Part shown: positions 44,001-57,727 of the stretch, piece by piece
Position numbering within the stretch: the first letter of the stretch is position 1
How the letters are laid out: each line of letters begins with the position of its first letter
NCBI RefSeq assembly: GCF_910589235.1
Contig: NC_060960.1
Location: 6,491,839-6,555,838, forward strand
Direction of reading: 5' to 3'
Length of the DNA stretch: 64,000 nt
Source: Vespa crabro
Taxonomy: Eukaryota; Arthropoda; Insecta; Hymenoptera; Vespidae
Position numbers and translations under genes: made by a program
Notes under the pieces: generated by a model
Databases searched by the model: none
The model's input: the letters and a program-made list of their open reading frames with translations, nothing else
What the model was told of the DNA's origin: nothing

Positions 44001-45176
44001 ATTGCACTGTGTGTACTAAAAATGCTACAATCGTGCTATAGTTTTGACACGCCTAACACAATCTTCGTGATTTCTCTTATTTTCGTGTATTTAGATTTAT
44101 CAATAACCATGATTTGTTACGTTCTAAAAATCTATTCTTTCATTGTCTAATCGTAGAAATATTTGTTTAATATTCTGAAGTATATAATCTTTCGTAATAG
44201 ATTAATAAGCAACAATCGCGTCTAATACATGTCATTGTAAATTTAACCTGCTATGCATTAAATTTATATAATTTTCTCGAATAGGTAAACCGTGAAAGAT
44301 AAGTCTTCGTTGCCAATGCAAACAAATATTTATCTTATCATAGTATGACTTATATTAGCTATTTTTTTATTTATTTCAGTCAAATATTTTTATAGATGAC
44401 ATTAAGAATTTTTTATGTTTACATCAGAATTATTCCAAGATGTGTCAAATAAAATAAAAAAAGAAAAGAGAGAAAGTAATGGGGGAAAAAAAAAGGAAAC
44501 GAGTAAAACAACTACGCTGTAAAACATATTCAATAGTTCAATAGTTGACGAATAAATTATTGATCAATTCGTATTTTACGTCATTTCGTTTTGGCTCTAC
44601 GGAAACTAGGAAATAAAGAATAGGTACCGGTAGTGCCTTTTACCATTCACAACCTATTACGCGTGCAAATTGTTATGTCTATAATGATATGTAAGAGATA
44701 TCACGGAAATAGGAAGGAAATTCAATGGAACGTGTAATCATGTCGTCTCTTACAACATGCGTATTTTTAAGGGAAAACATCATCATCATCATCATCATCA
44801 GATGCGGTGTCAAACGAGGAACGTTCTAAACAAAGGATTACGAGAAGAAATGCAGAAGGAAATAGTATGATCACGGCGATATGAGAAGAAGCGACGAATT
44901 ACTTCGAAGTAGAAAATTTCGAATGATTCTAAAACGTTCAGGGTATTACATGAATTTTTAAATAGAAGAGCAAATAAAGAAGAACTGCTAAATCAAATGC
45001 GTTTTTAAAGGAAATATACAAATTATCATCCTTATTCCTTCATTTCGCGTGTTATTGAGACACAACGAAATATCGCGGTACCAAAGGACGTACGACGATT
45101 GGTGCATGACACAAGCAACTCCTGAGGAGAAATTTCCTTTGTATTTTACAGCGAATCGTAAAGGTATAGGCTAATT
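43121..45176. other. Upstream region of PEDS1
   Basis: Contains a poly-A/AAAG tract at 43239-43288, an (ATT)n tract at 43965-44000 and a CATCAT repeat near 44780-44800. At 43620-43690 a GC-richer patch has CGGCACGTGCGC and TTTTGGCGCC (E-box and E2F-like). A 28-codon open segment from ATG 43465 ends at a GTAATA donor but does not join PEDS1 in frame. The probable PEDS1 5' UTR acceptor is at 45150. Confidence 0.4.
43965..44000. repeat. (ATT)n trinucleotide microsatellite
   Basis: About 12 ATT units. Confidence 0.9.
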
Positions 45177-47779
45177 ATGGATGACATAAAGGTGCCTAAT
45201 TTAGGACAGGCTGCATCGGCCGCATGTTCAATGGCTACGAATTTCTTAGCGCCAGTAAAAACCGAACAACAAATTTACGAAAATTCAATGCTCGAAGATG
45301 ATCCCAATGCCAATTCGGTGGTACCCACTTCTAATGAAGATAGGATATTACCGAGATGGGGTCCTAGTCATAAAGGTGCACAAGAATTAGCAAATCTTTA
45401 CAGTAGCGGTAAGTATTTTACGTTCCTTTGTTTCATCTATTTCCTCGAACGCTTCAAATCATATGCTTACTATGACTTCATCTTCATTAACTCCATCATA
45501 TACGAAGCTTATTTTCGTATTCTTCTCACTTTTAATTTTTTCTGCTTATTCCATTATTTTAGGAACATAAAAGAACCTTTTTTTAGTACAAAGAATTTCT
45601 ATTCACATAAAAGTATGTTTAATAATGGATATTCGTATTATCGGACATAATTTAAAATGTGTTTATGTGTTGTTTTCTTATCAATCATATTGTAATTCTT
45701 TATTTTTCTGTTAAAACGTTTCAAATATTAAAAAAAAGACAAATTACATTCATTAAAACGGAAGAAAATAAATTAATAAAATTGATAAAATATTCTTATC
45801 GTCGAGATTGTTGAATGAATACTAAGCTTGATAAATTAAAGATTCCGTATCGCATCAAGGTTGTAGATAATGAAAGAAGATGAGATTCCTGTAATCTATA
45901 TTTCTCGGATATATACGTATAGCTATTCAAACTTAATTACTAATTAGATCTTTCTTTTTATTTCTTTATAATAAACATTCAATATTCAGTAATACGCTTT
46001 TGTATATACTTCCATGTATATACAAAATATACGTATTAAAAATTAAAATGAAATAAAAAAAAATAAAAAATATATAGAATATTATAATATAAAATATCCA
46101 TCACATCAGAATTGATTACTTGCCAAAACTTGCCACTTATAAGTCACTTGTACCTTGAAATCTTCGCGAGCCAAAATAAAGAGCTGTCACGATATAAGCA
46201 ACTTAATCACCGCATCACTACCGTGCTGAGATTGTTATGTAAAGATGTTACGATAACAAAGTAATTTCTATATTGCTCCATTTTACATCTGAGTTGCCGT
46301 AACACGTTACTAGCCGTAATTAATTATTAATTTATATTCGATATAATTTTCATATTAGTATAGTTTGCTTAAAAAATGGTTGACAAATCGATTGAAAAAT
46401 TGCTAGTTTGTTTGGAAAAATAATAAAACTTTTATAATTTTTAATGAATGTGAAACGATGTATATAGTATATATATTTTATAGACCAAATATTTAAAACA
46501 GACATTATGAATAATGACAAATAAAATCGTACATTGTAATAAGTTTCAGTATTACGGTCCTATCTTTTTAAATAACTTTCTATAATAAATTTATTACATA
46601 TTTATTATTAATTTCCAATTAGGCATATTAAAAACTTATTATTTAGAAACATATTATTTTATTAATATGACCGATATAATAAGAACGTGTAATTCTTAAC
46701 ATACTTTAAAATAATTCATAAAAATAAATAATACTGAATGAAAAATTTTTTAATCAAATTGCCCAAAGACGATGGTATCTTTGTTCATAATGTCTGATTA
46801 ATTTAATAAATTCATAAATATTTATCAGATTGGCATTAAAAATAATAGTCTATTAGACATTTGACCTATAATACTTATAAATGTTATATTTCTTACAGGA
46901 AAAAGAACGCAGGAATGTATATGCGTTGGTATTTGTATCACGCTGGTAGCAGTAAATTCATTGTTCATCTTGGTCAGATTAAAACTTGAAAATTTAAGTT
47001 CGATAATAGTAGCAGCATTATGCGGAATCATCACGGCGGATTTTGGATCTGGAGTAGTTCATTGGGCTGCTGATACATGGGGTTCTGTCGAACTTCCCAT
47101 TCTGGGAAAGGTACGATTATTTAAAATCATCAAAGTACTTGCAATGTTATGATAATATTATAAATATGATAAATATTTTATAGAATTTTTTAAGGCCTTT
47201 TCGCGAGCATCACATCGATCCAACCAGTATAATGAGACACGATTTTATTGAAACGAACGGTGACAATTGTATGGCCACCATACCATTCCTTTCCAAATTA
47301 ACATGGGACTTTCTTACTTTATCAGAACCGGAAATCGAGCAGAAGTTTCTTTGGACATGTTATTGGTTTTTACTTGCAATTTTTGTAGCGATGACTAATC
47401 AGGTAATTTTTCTAATATTTCTTAAGCATAAAATATGTGTGATATATATTGTTTATAAGAGACTTAATTACGTGTAAAGGGAGTTACAAAGTTGGGACAA
47501 ATAAAAGATATTTTACAGATTCATAAATGGTCACATACATATTTCGGACTTCCTCCTTGGGTAGTTTGGCTACAGGAACATAGAGTAATTTTACCAAGAA
47601 AACACCATCGTGTACATCATGTTGCACCGCATGAAACATATTTTTGCATTACTACTGGCTGGTTAAATTGGCCATTAGAGAAACTCCGGTTTTGGTATAT
47701 TTTAGAAATCATTATTGAAAAATTAACTGGTTGTAAGCCTAGAGCTGATGACCTAAAATGGGCACAGAAGAGGTCTTGA
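45177..47779 (+). CDS. PEDS1: Plasmanylethanolamine desaturase (Kua/TMEM189)
   Basis: ER membrane di-iron enzyme that makes the vinyl-ether bond of plasmalogens. Four exons: 45177-45408, 46899-47110, 47184-47402, 47519-47779; 307 residues. The first exon encodes a disordered N-terminus ending in [20 protein letters not shown]. Membrane segments follow ([19 protein letters not shown], then [18 protein letters not shown]). The His motifs are all visible: [36 protein letters not shown] and [19 protein letters not shown]. The end [17 protein letters not shown] segment is family-typical. The Kua motif set distinguishes it from fatty-acid desaturases. An acceptor just upstream (45150) shows that at least one non-coding 5' exon exists, with a long first intron likely; the intron between exons 1 and 2 is about 1.5 kb. 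Confidence 0.94.
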
Positions 47780-48417
47780 GATTTAATGTGGTTTTTCTTA
47801 GCTCTGCATTTTAGTGGATATTCAAAAAATGTAATATAGTATCATATATTCAAGGGACTGAAATAACATCGAACTGGCTAGTAACAGAAATGGAAATTTA
47901 TGCACGGACAATAGTAAAAGCTTGAGTGATACACATAAAAATGATATTAAATCTATATAGTTTTTTTATACTAGTACTATGAGGCCTTTGAAACAAAATA
48001 AAAAATGTAGAGGGACTAGGAATAAATAGTATTACTTAAATATGCTTTTAAACTTTACACATTTATAATACGTACATGCAATAATATATGTACATATATA
48101 AGACAAATGTAATATTGTAACGTTATATATGTCATATAAAACTTGATAATTGGCCTGTTGTACTGTATTACGAAATTTGTTGCATAGCACAATGATTCCA
48201 CAAAGAGCACATAGCTCATTGGATTTTGGTATAAAAAATTTACAATTAATTATATTATGAAATATCTTTAAGCAAACACAGGAAAAGTAAAGTCAAAATT
48301 AAAAATAAAAAACTAAACTGTCTTATATTCTTAATGTGTTTTGTAAGCACATATGTCCAGTGATGAAAGTAGAAAGAAATATATATGTGTATATATATAT
48401 ATATTATATATATATAT

Positions 48418-48452
<35 letters not shown>

Positions 48453-51400
48453 TTAAAGTATACGTACGTGTATATATAATTTTTACACATACATATGCAC
48501 ATTTATATAAATTATATATACATATATTTAAAGAACTGACTTGATTTCATATATACAATCATTCGCACAATTTATTTAAGAACAAATTTTAAGATAATAA
48601 TAATTATTGTAAATATGATTGTTTTAATAAGTTTTATATCAAACAAGCTTAATTCTTTTTTTAATAGCTTATAATGCAAATTTCCCTGAACCTTTAAAGA
48701 TCATTGACCCATCGAGGTGTATTAAAGCAGATTATCTTTTTTCTAAAAGTATAAATCGCTAAAAGTAGACATTGTCAACTCAGCAGGTAATGGGCAACTT
48801 TGTTTAAATGTATATATTGTATAGTTTATTATTTTTCATACATAAAATACATCAAATTGATTTAGATACATTAGATTTTGCATTAGATTTTGCATTAGAT
48901 TTTGAGCTAATAATCATAACACTGTATTTATAACAATACAAACAATTTAATTTCATCTATAACTGTTGTATTAATTATTTAATAAAATTGACAATGTCAT
49001 TTAAATGGCAATGATATAAAAAAGCAAAAAATGATTAATATTTGTAAATGTATACTTAATTTGTGAAAAACTTGAAACATTTAAATGTATGGTCATGAAT
49101 TTAAAAGAAATAATAATAGTATAGATTACTCTTTTTCAATGTCACGCACACTGATTACACTTCTTAGCTCATAACGAAGGGTCAAAATACTGTAAAACCT
49201 TAAGGTGCTAAAAGTATAAGTACAAATTTAGGTTCAGGGACCAAAGGACCTATTGCTATATGCAATTATCTTATGAATGATTGGTTTGCTTTGAATAAAG
49301 TATACTGATATAGAAATAGATTTTTCAATGCAAGCAAATATTTTAAATATTTTCTTATGTGTAATTTAGATTATTAATAAATTTAACTATAAATTAATAT
49401 ATTTCAGATCAAAGCAATGATCTCTGAATGTTTCAGTATACTTTATACAGAATCATGCCATGATATATGTTCCTTACCAGCAAGTCAGTTGTAAATGCCT
49501 CTTAAAAAAGACGGTATTCATTATTGTTATTGTTATTGTTATTGTTATAAGAAGATTATAAACTTTAAATGAATCTGTCAAATGAGAGCTTTTCAGCAGG
49601 CAATGCCTGGAGCTTTTCTCAATGCGTTTAATATTTATGTGCATCTAATTAAGTAAAGCAGAGCTTTATTTATCATAAGAGAACAAAAGACATATTTTTC
49701 ATCTTTGAATGCCATTTGATAATAATGTCTAAGAATATATTTAATTTATCATAAAATATAAAAGAATTCAAATCAAATGGATGGAAAATAATGTGAACAA
49801 TTATATTTGCACTGCTGTGTTATAATACAATAATTTTCAGATTCAAACTGAAAAATAATATATATAAGATACTTTATATAACAAATCTATATGTATGAAT
49901 AGAATACTGTTTTTGTAGCAGTGTGATTCAAATTTTATGATAAGTCTTAAAATAAGCAAATTTTTATGATATAATTATTTTTCTGTTTTAATTTAATTTA
50001 TTTCATAATAATGCAACCATATGCAATGAAACTAGCATCAAATAACAATATGAAAAGACTCAAGTCTGAATAAAGTAATTATAAAGCATTAAATATGCTT
50101 TATCTTTAATTAGAAGAAATAAAACGTAAATAAATTAAATTGAGAAATGTGATTTTATTAGTTTTAGTAAATATATGAATTAAGAGCATGCAATGAAAGA
50201 AAGTTAATATAATACATAAAAGTAATATCCAATATGCTATTTAAAAATTATATTAATAATTATATTAAAGTTAAAATAAAAAAAACTTTACCAGGAATAC
50301 ATATAGCTAGAAAACAAATATATCAAAGATCATTGAAAAGTTGCATAAAATAAATATTTCACTATTTTCATATAGCAATGGTTGTGTTATAAATATATAA
50401 TTTTATTATCAATATATCACCCATTGTATTATAATTGGTTAGCCTTTGCAATTTTTTCATGAGCATAGCACACACTTTCAATTTTTATATAAATATAATA
50501 AAAATGAAAAATAAAAGATTTAAAGTTATTTGTCCTTGACACATACTACACGTAACACACAGTATAATAATGTTTAAATAAATAACATATCGGTAATCGA
50601 TCTTTCAAATGTCAAATTTCTTTTATATTTCTTTGTCTTTTTTAATTAAGACTAATTATGTTAATTTTGAATTATAAGTTTAGTAAATATTATTTATATA
50701 TAAAATTTACATGAAATACATTTACATACCTTAAATAATGATGCATATCATTAATTCGTAAATACGCAGAAATAATCACATTTGAAAATTCTTTTAAAAA
50801 ATGAACGATGTAGTATTACCAACTTCAAATATATAATTATGTATTTTAACTAAATGGCATTATTCAATTCATCATTCATTTGAATTATATATATATATAT
50901 ATAAACATTGAAAATATTTTAATTTTAATCTTTATATTATTCTATACCAATTTTATATTGTAATTTTATTTTTAATAATTATTGAAGAAATATCTCGTTG
51001 CGTCTACTGCCGCCATCTACTAATCGGATATGGAATTATTTACTCATTTTGATATCAACGCTGATTGGCCGAGGCATGTAAAAACAAGGCTTGAGAAAAG
51101 ATTATAAATTATTAAACTAAGTTTAGCGAAGAAACGAAGTTTCGTCGTTTTAAAAACGTGATACTATTGGACGTTTCTAAATCTGTATCAGATCGACCAA
51201 TAATCATAAACCTTGAAAGTGAAACGGACAAATTTGTGTAGCATGAATCGGCGTAAACGCGTTATACCAAGTTAGTCCTGTGAAAAGCATTTTGCAAGAT
51301 CAAAAAATATGGCAATATTTCTTGTTACGTTGACAAGTGTACTGTCAGTAGTGTAATGCTTTCTGAAGTATTAAAGAGTTGACGTAGATTCAAGACTATA

Positions 51401-51494
51401 TATATGGTGATATGCCATGATATATATTAAATATACATTGACAATACATTCACGCTAATTCGCTATCCATTTCTCTAAACAGTTGGTAGAATTT
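47780..51494. other. PEDS1 3' region and intergenic DNA
   Basis: AT-rich, no coding exon recognised. Contains TA/CA-rich simple sequence at about 48376-48540, a 12-bp unit (CATTAGATTTTG) repeated about three times at 48870-48905, an (ATTGTT)n tract at about 49520-49550, and a CCGCCATCT sequence at 51010-51018. The final 400 bp are less AT-rich and likely hold the WDR82 promoter. Confidence 0.5.
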
Positions 51495-51698
51495 ATGCGT
51501 GTGGTGTGCGGTAGTCCGGCGACGGCGTCCGTTTGTAGGAAAGAGGAAAGGGAGAAGGATTCCTTTGTCGGAATCGAAGAGGACCTTGTGTGTTTGGAAA
51601 TCTACAAAGACCAGAGATCGGTAAATTTGGTATCTCTGAGAATTCAGCGAACCCTACGTGTATTCTATTTTCTTTCTCCTTCCCTCAGTTATCCATAA
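51495..51698 (+). other. Possible upstream ORF in the WDR82 leader
   Basis: An ATG at 51495 opens a 67-codon frame that stops at 51698, 200 bp before the WDR82 start. The sequence has mixed composition (MRVVCGSPATASVCRK, later YFLSPSLSYP) with no recognised family. If this lies in the mRNA it would act as an uORF. Whether it is transcribed is unknown. Confidence 0.35.
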
Positions 51699-51901
51699 AC
51701 TTATCTACACCTCATCGTAGATTTTTTTCTTTCCTGTAAACTGGAAGAATAACAGTGGTACATAAAACGATTACTCGGCTCCCTCCCTCGGGAGCTTCTG
51801 CGCCTCGGCGCTTAAGCCGTGTTAGGAAGAAAAAGGAAGAAATTACGGAAGGGGGAAGGTTAAGGGGACGGCAGGAAAGGGAAGACGCGCCGTCCATCAC
51901 C

Positions 51902-52849
51902 ATGAAGCTTGTCGACCACGTGGTGAGAAGCTTCAAGGTGGCCAAGGTCTTCCGAGAGAATTCTGATCGTATAAACAGTATCGATTTCTCGCCAAATGGA
52001 GATACACTTATCTCCTGCTCGGAGGATGATCAAATCGTAATATACGATTGTGAAAAGGGCACTCAAGTTCGTACAGTTAATTCGAAGAAATACGGCGTTG
52101 ATTTGATTCATTTCACACACGCCAAAAATACTGCCATTCATAGCAGTACCAAAGTAGATGATACTATTCGATATTTAAGTTTGCACGACAATAAGTATAT
52201 CCGATACTTTCCTGGTCATACTAAGAAAGTAGTATCGCTTTGTATCAGTCCTATAGAGGATACTTTTCTTTCTGGATCTTTGGATAAGTCCTTGAGGCTT
52301 TGGGATTTACGTTCACCAAATTGTCATGGTGTTATGAATGTTTCCGGACGTCCAGTTGCCGCATACGATCCTGAAGGTTTAATTTTTGCTGCTGGAGTAA
52401 ATTCAGAGAGTATTAAGCTATATGATTTACGCAGTTTTGATAAAGGACCTTTTGTGACCTTTAGACTTTCTCAGGAAAAAGAATGCGATTGGACTGGCTT
52501 AAAATTCAGCAGAGATGGTAAGACCATTCTGATATCGACCAATGGCAGTACAATTCGCTTGGTGGATGCTTTCCATGGTACTCCATTACAAACTTTTGCT
52601 GGTTATTTGAATAACAAAGGCATTGCAATAGAGGCCAGCTTTAGTCCAGATTCACAGTTTGTATTTAGTGGCTCTACAGATGGTAGAGTACATGTATGGA
52701 ACGCAGAAACTGGATATAAGGTATGTGTTCTTAATGGAGATCACCCTGCACCAGTTCAGTGTATTCAATTCAACCCAAAGTATATGATGTTGGCATCTGC
52801 ATGTACCAATATGGCTTTCTGGTTACCAACAGTTGATGAAAGTGCATAA
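51902..52849 (+). CDS. Wdr82: WD repeat-containing protein 82 (Swd2)
   Basis: Subunit of the SET1/COMPASS H3K4 methyltransferase and of PP1-PNUTS complexes; binds Ser5-phosphorylated RNA polymerase II CTD. One uninterrupted exon of 315 residues, against 313 in mammals. The start [20 protein letters not shown] is the family start; upstream in-frame codons are open to 51755 but contain no ATG. WD blades are seen at [92 protein letters not shown] and [17 protein letters not shown]. The C-terminus [10 protein letters not shown] matches the family's FWLP end. Being intronless in a neighbourhood where almost all genes are split is notable. Confidence 0.96.
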   Translation: MKLVDHVVRSFKVAKVFRENSDRINSIDFSPNGDTLISCSEDDQIVIYDCEKGTQVRTVNSKKYGVDLIHFTHAKNTAIHSSTKVDDTIRYLSLHDNKYIRYFPGHTKKVVSLCISPIEDTFLSGSLDKSLRLWDLRSPNCHGVMNVSGRPVAAYDPEGLIFAAGVNSESIKLYDLRSFDKGPFVTFRLSQEKECDWTGLKFSRDGKTILISTNGSTIRLVDAFHGTPLQTFAGYLNNKGIAIEASFSPDSQFVFSGSTDGRVHVWNAETGYKVCVLNGDHPAPVQCIQFNPKYMMLASACTNMAFWLPTVDESA

Positions 52850-53002
52850 GACTAATCAGACCAATGTAGGGCGATGCTCTCAGAAATTTATTTATTATTG
52901 GTATGGAAATAAGCTGAGAACTACAGCAAACAGAAAGAAATGGCGGTGTAAAGCTCCTGGGTATATTGATTGAAAGAATATCGCATCTATAATATATACA
53001 AG

Positions 53003-53257
53003 ATGAAAGAGCCGACGTATGAGACGCCGGTACCGGTACGAACCCAAGGAGCCAAAGGATCGTCAAAGGACAAGAAAGATCACCATTACATGATAATCAT
53101 GGTTTTGGTACTTGCACTTGTCTACTGCAAAATGGCACGTTTGGAGTACGTTATACTCTTTCTATGTATGTCGTCGTTGTCTTCGTCGTCTTCATCGTCA
53201 TGCATCCTATGGCGCGATGAACGCGACCATTATAATACATACCTTGTCACTGTCTAA
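53003..53257 (+). CDS. Candidate small membrane-peptide ORF downstream of WDR82
   Basis: An 84-codon open frame begins at ATG 53003, 154 bp after the WDR82 stop. The first part is hydrophilic and basic (PVRTQGAKGSSKDKKDHH) with varied codon use including GC-rich codons, unlike the flanking AT-rich DNA. It is followed by a hydrophobic stretch (MIIMVLVLALVYC), then a second hydrophobic segment and a Ser-rich run from TCG/TCT repeats. It could be a single-pass membrane peptide translated from the WDR82 mRNA or a separate small gene, or only a chance ORF in a 3' UTR. I do not recognise a family. Confidence 0.35.
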   Translation: MKEPTYETPVPVRTQGAKGSSKDKKDHHYMIIMVLVLALVYCKMARLEYVILFLCMSSLSSSSSSSCILWRDERDHYNTYLVTV

Positions 53258-56200
53258 ACTTGTGACATACCATCACTTCTATAACATCTTAAAGTATATT
53301 AAATACTGCTAGTATTCGGATGTGTCGTCTTGTGTACATAGTTTCTTTCCACGTACCTGTGTGTAGTATAATGGATAAAGAACAACTTATATACTGGAAA
53401 AAATCTCCTGTGACTGTGAATTTTGTTAACTCACGAACAGTTAAAATATTTCAGCGTATTTGCTTTTCTTCCACTTTGTCTGATTTATATATAAGGAGAA
53501 TCACAAAGAAGAGTTTTTATTATGTATTGACAATATTAAAATCAAGGCAATACATTTTTTATGCATCAATTCAAACAAGAAGGTACGTTTAACATTTTTG
53601 TACCATGGTATAAATGATATCTTTGAATAAAATTTTTCAAGCAGCAAAGAATAATTTGCTTACAATTTTCTAAACAATTTTAATTCACAAATAAATCTGA
53701 TATTTGTTTTAAATTTTGATTGCATCGATGCTATGAAAAATGTTAACAAATTTCGAAAATTTGACTACACACATATTATTGTTAATCCTGTTTGTATAGA
53801 AACAGACTCAATATACATGTACATCCACACAGATACAAAGAATCATAAATGAGCATTCAATTACACCTGGTTGATTCTTAGAATTTGAACTCTTTCATTA
53901 CTTCATTCATTTATACTTTTGTTTAATCCATTTATTCTCATGTACGACCGTCCGAAAACCAAAGGTGTTTGATCATCATTTATTGAATACTATTAAAAGT
54001 ATATTAATACAATGATACATACACGAAACATACGATGTTATAATAAGCGAAAAGAAGGTAGTCATCGAGCTTATTTATTATATACGATAAGCACACGATC
54101 GCTCATCTACGTTTTCTTTGACAGCGTTAAGCATTTCAGGTTATTACAAATTTTTGTATGATAAAGTTTATACCATATCTTGGTCTTGCACGACTGCCAC
54201 AAATACTTGCGTTATTATGCGTTATCATAACTACGATATATCATCATCAATTTGCATACGTGAAACCGGCGGGCCGGAATGAAAAATTAATCAATATTCG
54301 TAGTGAACGCAGTAAGGAAAACGTCTAATCATAATCCAGTTATTCTTGAGTTTGACCAGATCCTCCCTCCTAGTCTGCCTCGAAGTGCATACGAATAGAC
54401 AGGCTTGCTTTTTCAGAATTTGCATTGTAAAAATTTCAAGATTACTAGGCTATGTTGTAAAAGAAAAAGAACAAGAAAGAAAAAACAAAACAGAAAAGAA
54501 AACTTTTGCATTACCGTCGAATGTTACACACTTACACAAGCATTCTTTGAACTTTGATCGCATTTGATTCTTTGAACTTTAGCTCGATGGTTAGTTGTAC
54601 TTTCACACATATTTTCGAATACATTTAAATTGAAAGGAAGCACCATTTTTTGTTTGCGCTATCTTACATATGTACACAAAAACGATTATTAGCCTGCCTA
54701 TTTATCCTAGTACACCACCGTGAGATTTTCATTTCTTGATCCTAAAGCTGCTTTGATGCTTAGCGAAAGAAAAGGAAAAAGATAGAAAGAAAAGAAAAGA
54801 AAAAAAACAACAAGAAATACGAGGTGCATTAGCCTATAAAGATAACCTAAAATGTGATTTAGTTATTTCCAAAATTTATGTTTTTATGATATGTACGTAA
54901 AGAGGATTCTATAAAAAACTAGATTAAAAAAAAAAGGAAAAAAAAAAGAAAAAAGGAACTGTACAGTACTACGATTGATAGATATTTGTTTTTGTAAACT
55001 GGTATATTTATAATTTACTGTTTTCTTTGTTTTTGTTTGTCTTTTTTTTTTTTTTTTTTTTAATCTATTATAATTATAAAATCAACATTTTTCTATGTTG
55101 CTAGGATACTTTGCTTCTTGGGTTCCCAAGTGAAAAAGTTTCGCAATAGGCACGACCGATACAATTTATGTTAATGACCAATATTATTTTAAATATACCT
55201 TTACGATTGTTATTTATTTTAATTTAATTTCGTCACAACGTGATTTCGTTTGATTTCTTTTATTTTTGAAAAATACCTCCATTTTGATATCGTAAGTAGC
55301 ATCAAATCGAAATTACTTATGAATCATCCTCGTTACAAGAGGGGGAGGGGTAGAGGGAGGGAGAGAAAGAAAAAGAAAAAGAGAGAGAGTAACCTCATTT
55401 TTGGTATATATTTTAAATCAATCTATCCAGCCATTTAAAAACGATAGAATGGAGATACACACATACAAATAAAAATATGTGTATGTATATATGTATATTT
55501 AAATTTTGATATGAAACGTAAAGATTTTTAAAGAATTTTTGAATATTTCGGGTAGTTTCGAAAATAATTATTTACATTTTTATTTTTATCAAGAAAACTT
55601 TCTGCGGTCGTGCCTAAAGAAAAAAAAAAAGAAAAAAGAGAAATTAAAGAAATTAAAGAAATTAAAGAAATTAGTTCATATCGATAAAACAAAAAGTTTC
55701 AAGATCATCGGAGATAATTTCCATTTTTCCATAGATCGAAGAGACTTGGTTTTTTATTTTCATTCTTATTTTTATTTTTTTTTTTTTTTTTTTTTCACCG
55801 ATATATGTACATATATATTATACAATGTTCATTATTTTAACGTCTAATTAATAGATTTATTTTCTAGAGTTAGTACTTCGCGAGAAAGAAAAAATACGTG
55901 ATTATAATATTCTACTCGATAGAGAGAGAATGCATGTTTTTTTGCGTACGTGGATATATCTACTAGGCTGGATGCACCCATTCGTCGTATACTTTCGTGT
56001 ACGATCGTGCTCCGAGGGTCAGCAGCGTGCATGCATGCGTGCATGCATATATGTATGTGTCGTGTGTGCTTGCTGCGTGCGTGCGTGCGTCGTACGCTTG
56101 TCTCTTCTTCGTTATGTAAAATAGTATTTTTATAAAGGCAAAACAGTGTACGCAAGGTCCATAAAGTCACGACGTTAAAGAAAAAAATAAAAAAAAAAAG

Positions 56201-57727
56201 GCGAGAAAGAGCACGTAAGAGATGTGATGACGATGACGTTTGGATTAAATAAAAATAAAGATTCGTAAGAAAAAAAGTCATACATATTGCCACATGGGAA
56301 AAAAAAAGGGAAAAAAAAGAAGAAAAAGAGTAATAAATATAAATGCTGGCACGGAATTGAGAATTTTTTCTCGTCAGTTTTAATTACGATGTTCGATCCA
56401 TCTATTTATCTAGACTAAATGTTTCACGGAGGTCTTCTGTTTCTGTAGACTAAATGTTCCACGGATGTCATCTATTTATCTAGACGAAATGTTCCATTGG
56501 ACTGCCAGCCAATTGACTAAAAGTGCCAATTTGAGCACATACCCGATGCTAAGAAAAATTAAATAAACGATAAAAAAGAAAGAAAAAAAGAGAAAAGAAA
56601 ACAAATCTGTAAAAACGTGCAAAACACAAAACACTGTGTTCCCTTCTCAAAAGAGAAACAAATAATTGTGTATGTATGTGTATATCTATATATAATATAT
56701 ATATATATACACACATACATATATATATGTATATATATATATATTTATATATATATATATATCAATACATTGGTCTCCATGTAGTTCTCTTAAGTTTTCT
56801 TTTTTTCTAATAGATATTATCAAGCGTTCAAATGAATAAAAATCTGAAGTTACTGATAAATTTATCGTATTTGTTAGTAGGATCGATCCATTCGTACATT
56901 TAATTTCGGATACATAGATCACACAGGAGTATATACCTAAATCGATTTTCACTTCTTTTCTTTTTTTCTTTATTTTTCTTCTTTTTTTTTTTATATTAAT
57001 TAATTCGCAATATTAAAAAAGTAAAACTTCTTGTGTATATATTCTACTGCTTCTAAATTCCAACAAAGGAAACAGAATGAAAAATTTTTTTATCTTAGTT
57101 CAGATTTCTGCTTATTTTTATTCATGCAAATCATTTCATATAGAAATTTTTTTAATTTCAAAATCCTATATAAATATTGGTACATATATATATAAATATA
57201 TATAACAATTTTAATAAACCCAGCCTTGGTACTGTATGAAATAGTTATCTGAAAAAATGTGAATGTATTAATGAAATGTGAAACTTCACTTATAAAAAAT
57301 GTATTCTTTTATCCATTTAAGTTATGTAAAAATGTCGATAATTAAATTTCACTTAAAATACCATTCATTTGATTTTTGTATTAGCTAAAATCATTTTAAT
57401 ACAAGATAAAGTTACATAAATTTGTAACAAATACAAGATCAATTTATAAATGAAATTTATTTCCTCAGAATATTAATGTCTAAGTATATATGATATTTTT
57501 TGAATAAGTATGTCATAGTTCACTTATTTTTTCTAACAAAAACAATGTTCAAATATATAAAAAAACTTTTTTTATTGACAATTAAAAATACTACATATCA
57601 GTGTAATTATTTGACTAAAAGCTGCTAAAAAGTACATTATTCAAAATATAGTTATAAGAAAAATTGACTATCAATATCTCATGTGAAAACTTTATTTGAC
57701 AGAAAGTTTCATTAGACAGTCACTTCA
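53258..57727. other. Intergenic region with simple repeats
   Basis: No coding exon recognised. Contains A-rich and T-rich tracts (54905-54960, 55040-55062, 55618-55680, 55766-55796), TGCG/GCAT-rich sequence at 56020-56100, a 35-bp tandem repeat at 56399-56503 and TA/CA tracts at 56690-56765. Open frames here are low-complexity translations. Confidence 0.5.
56399..56503. repeat. 35-bp tandem repeat, three copies
   Basis: Three adjacent 35-bp units at 56399-56433, 56434-56468 and 56469-56503. Each shares a TAGAC(T/G)AAATGTT core followed by CCACGGATGT or a variant. Units 1 and 3 begin CATCTATTTATC; unit 2 has diverged to CTTCTGTTTCTG. Confidence 0.85.

Noticed and set aside
55539..56293. Overlapping ORFs on both strands with Lys, Phe and Cys/Arg runs
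   Set aside because: Poly-A, poly-T and TGCG repeat translations.
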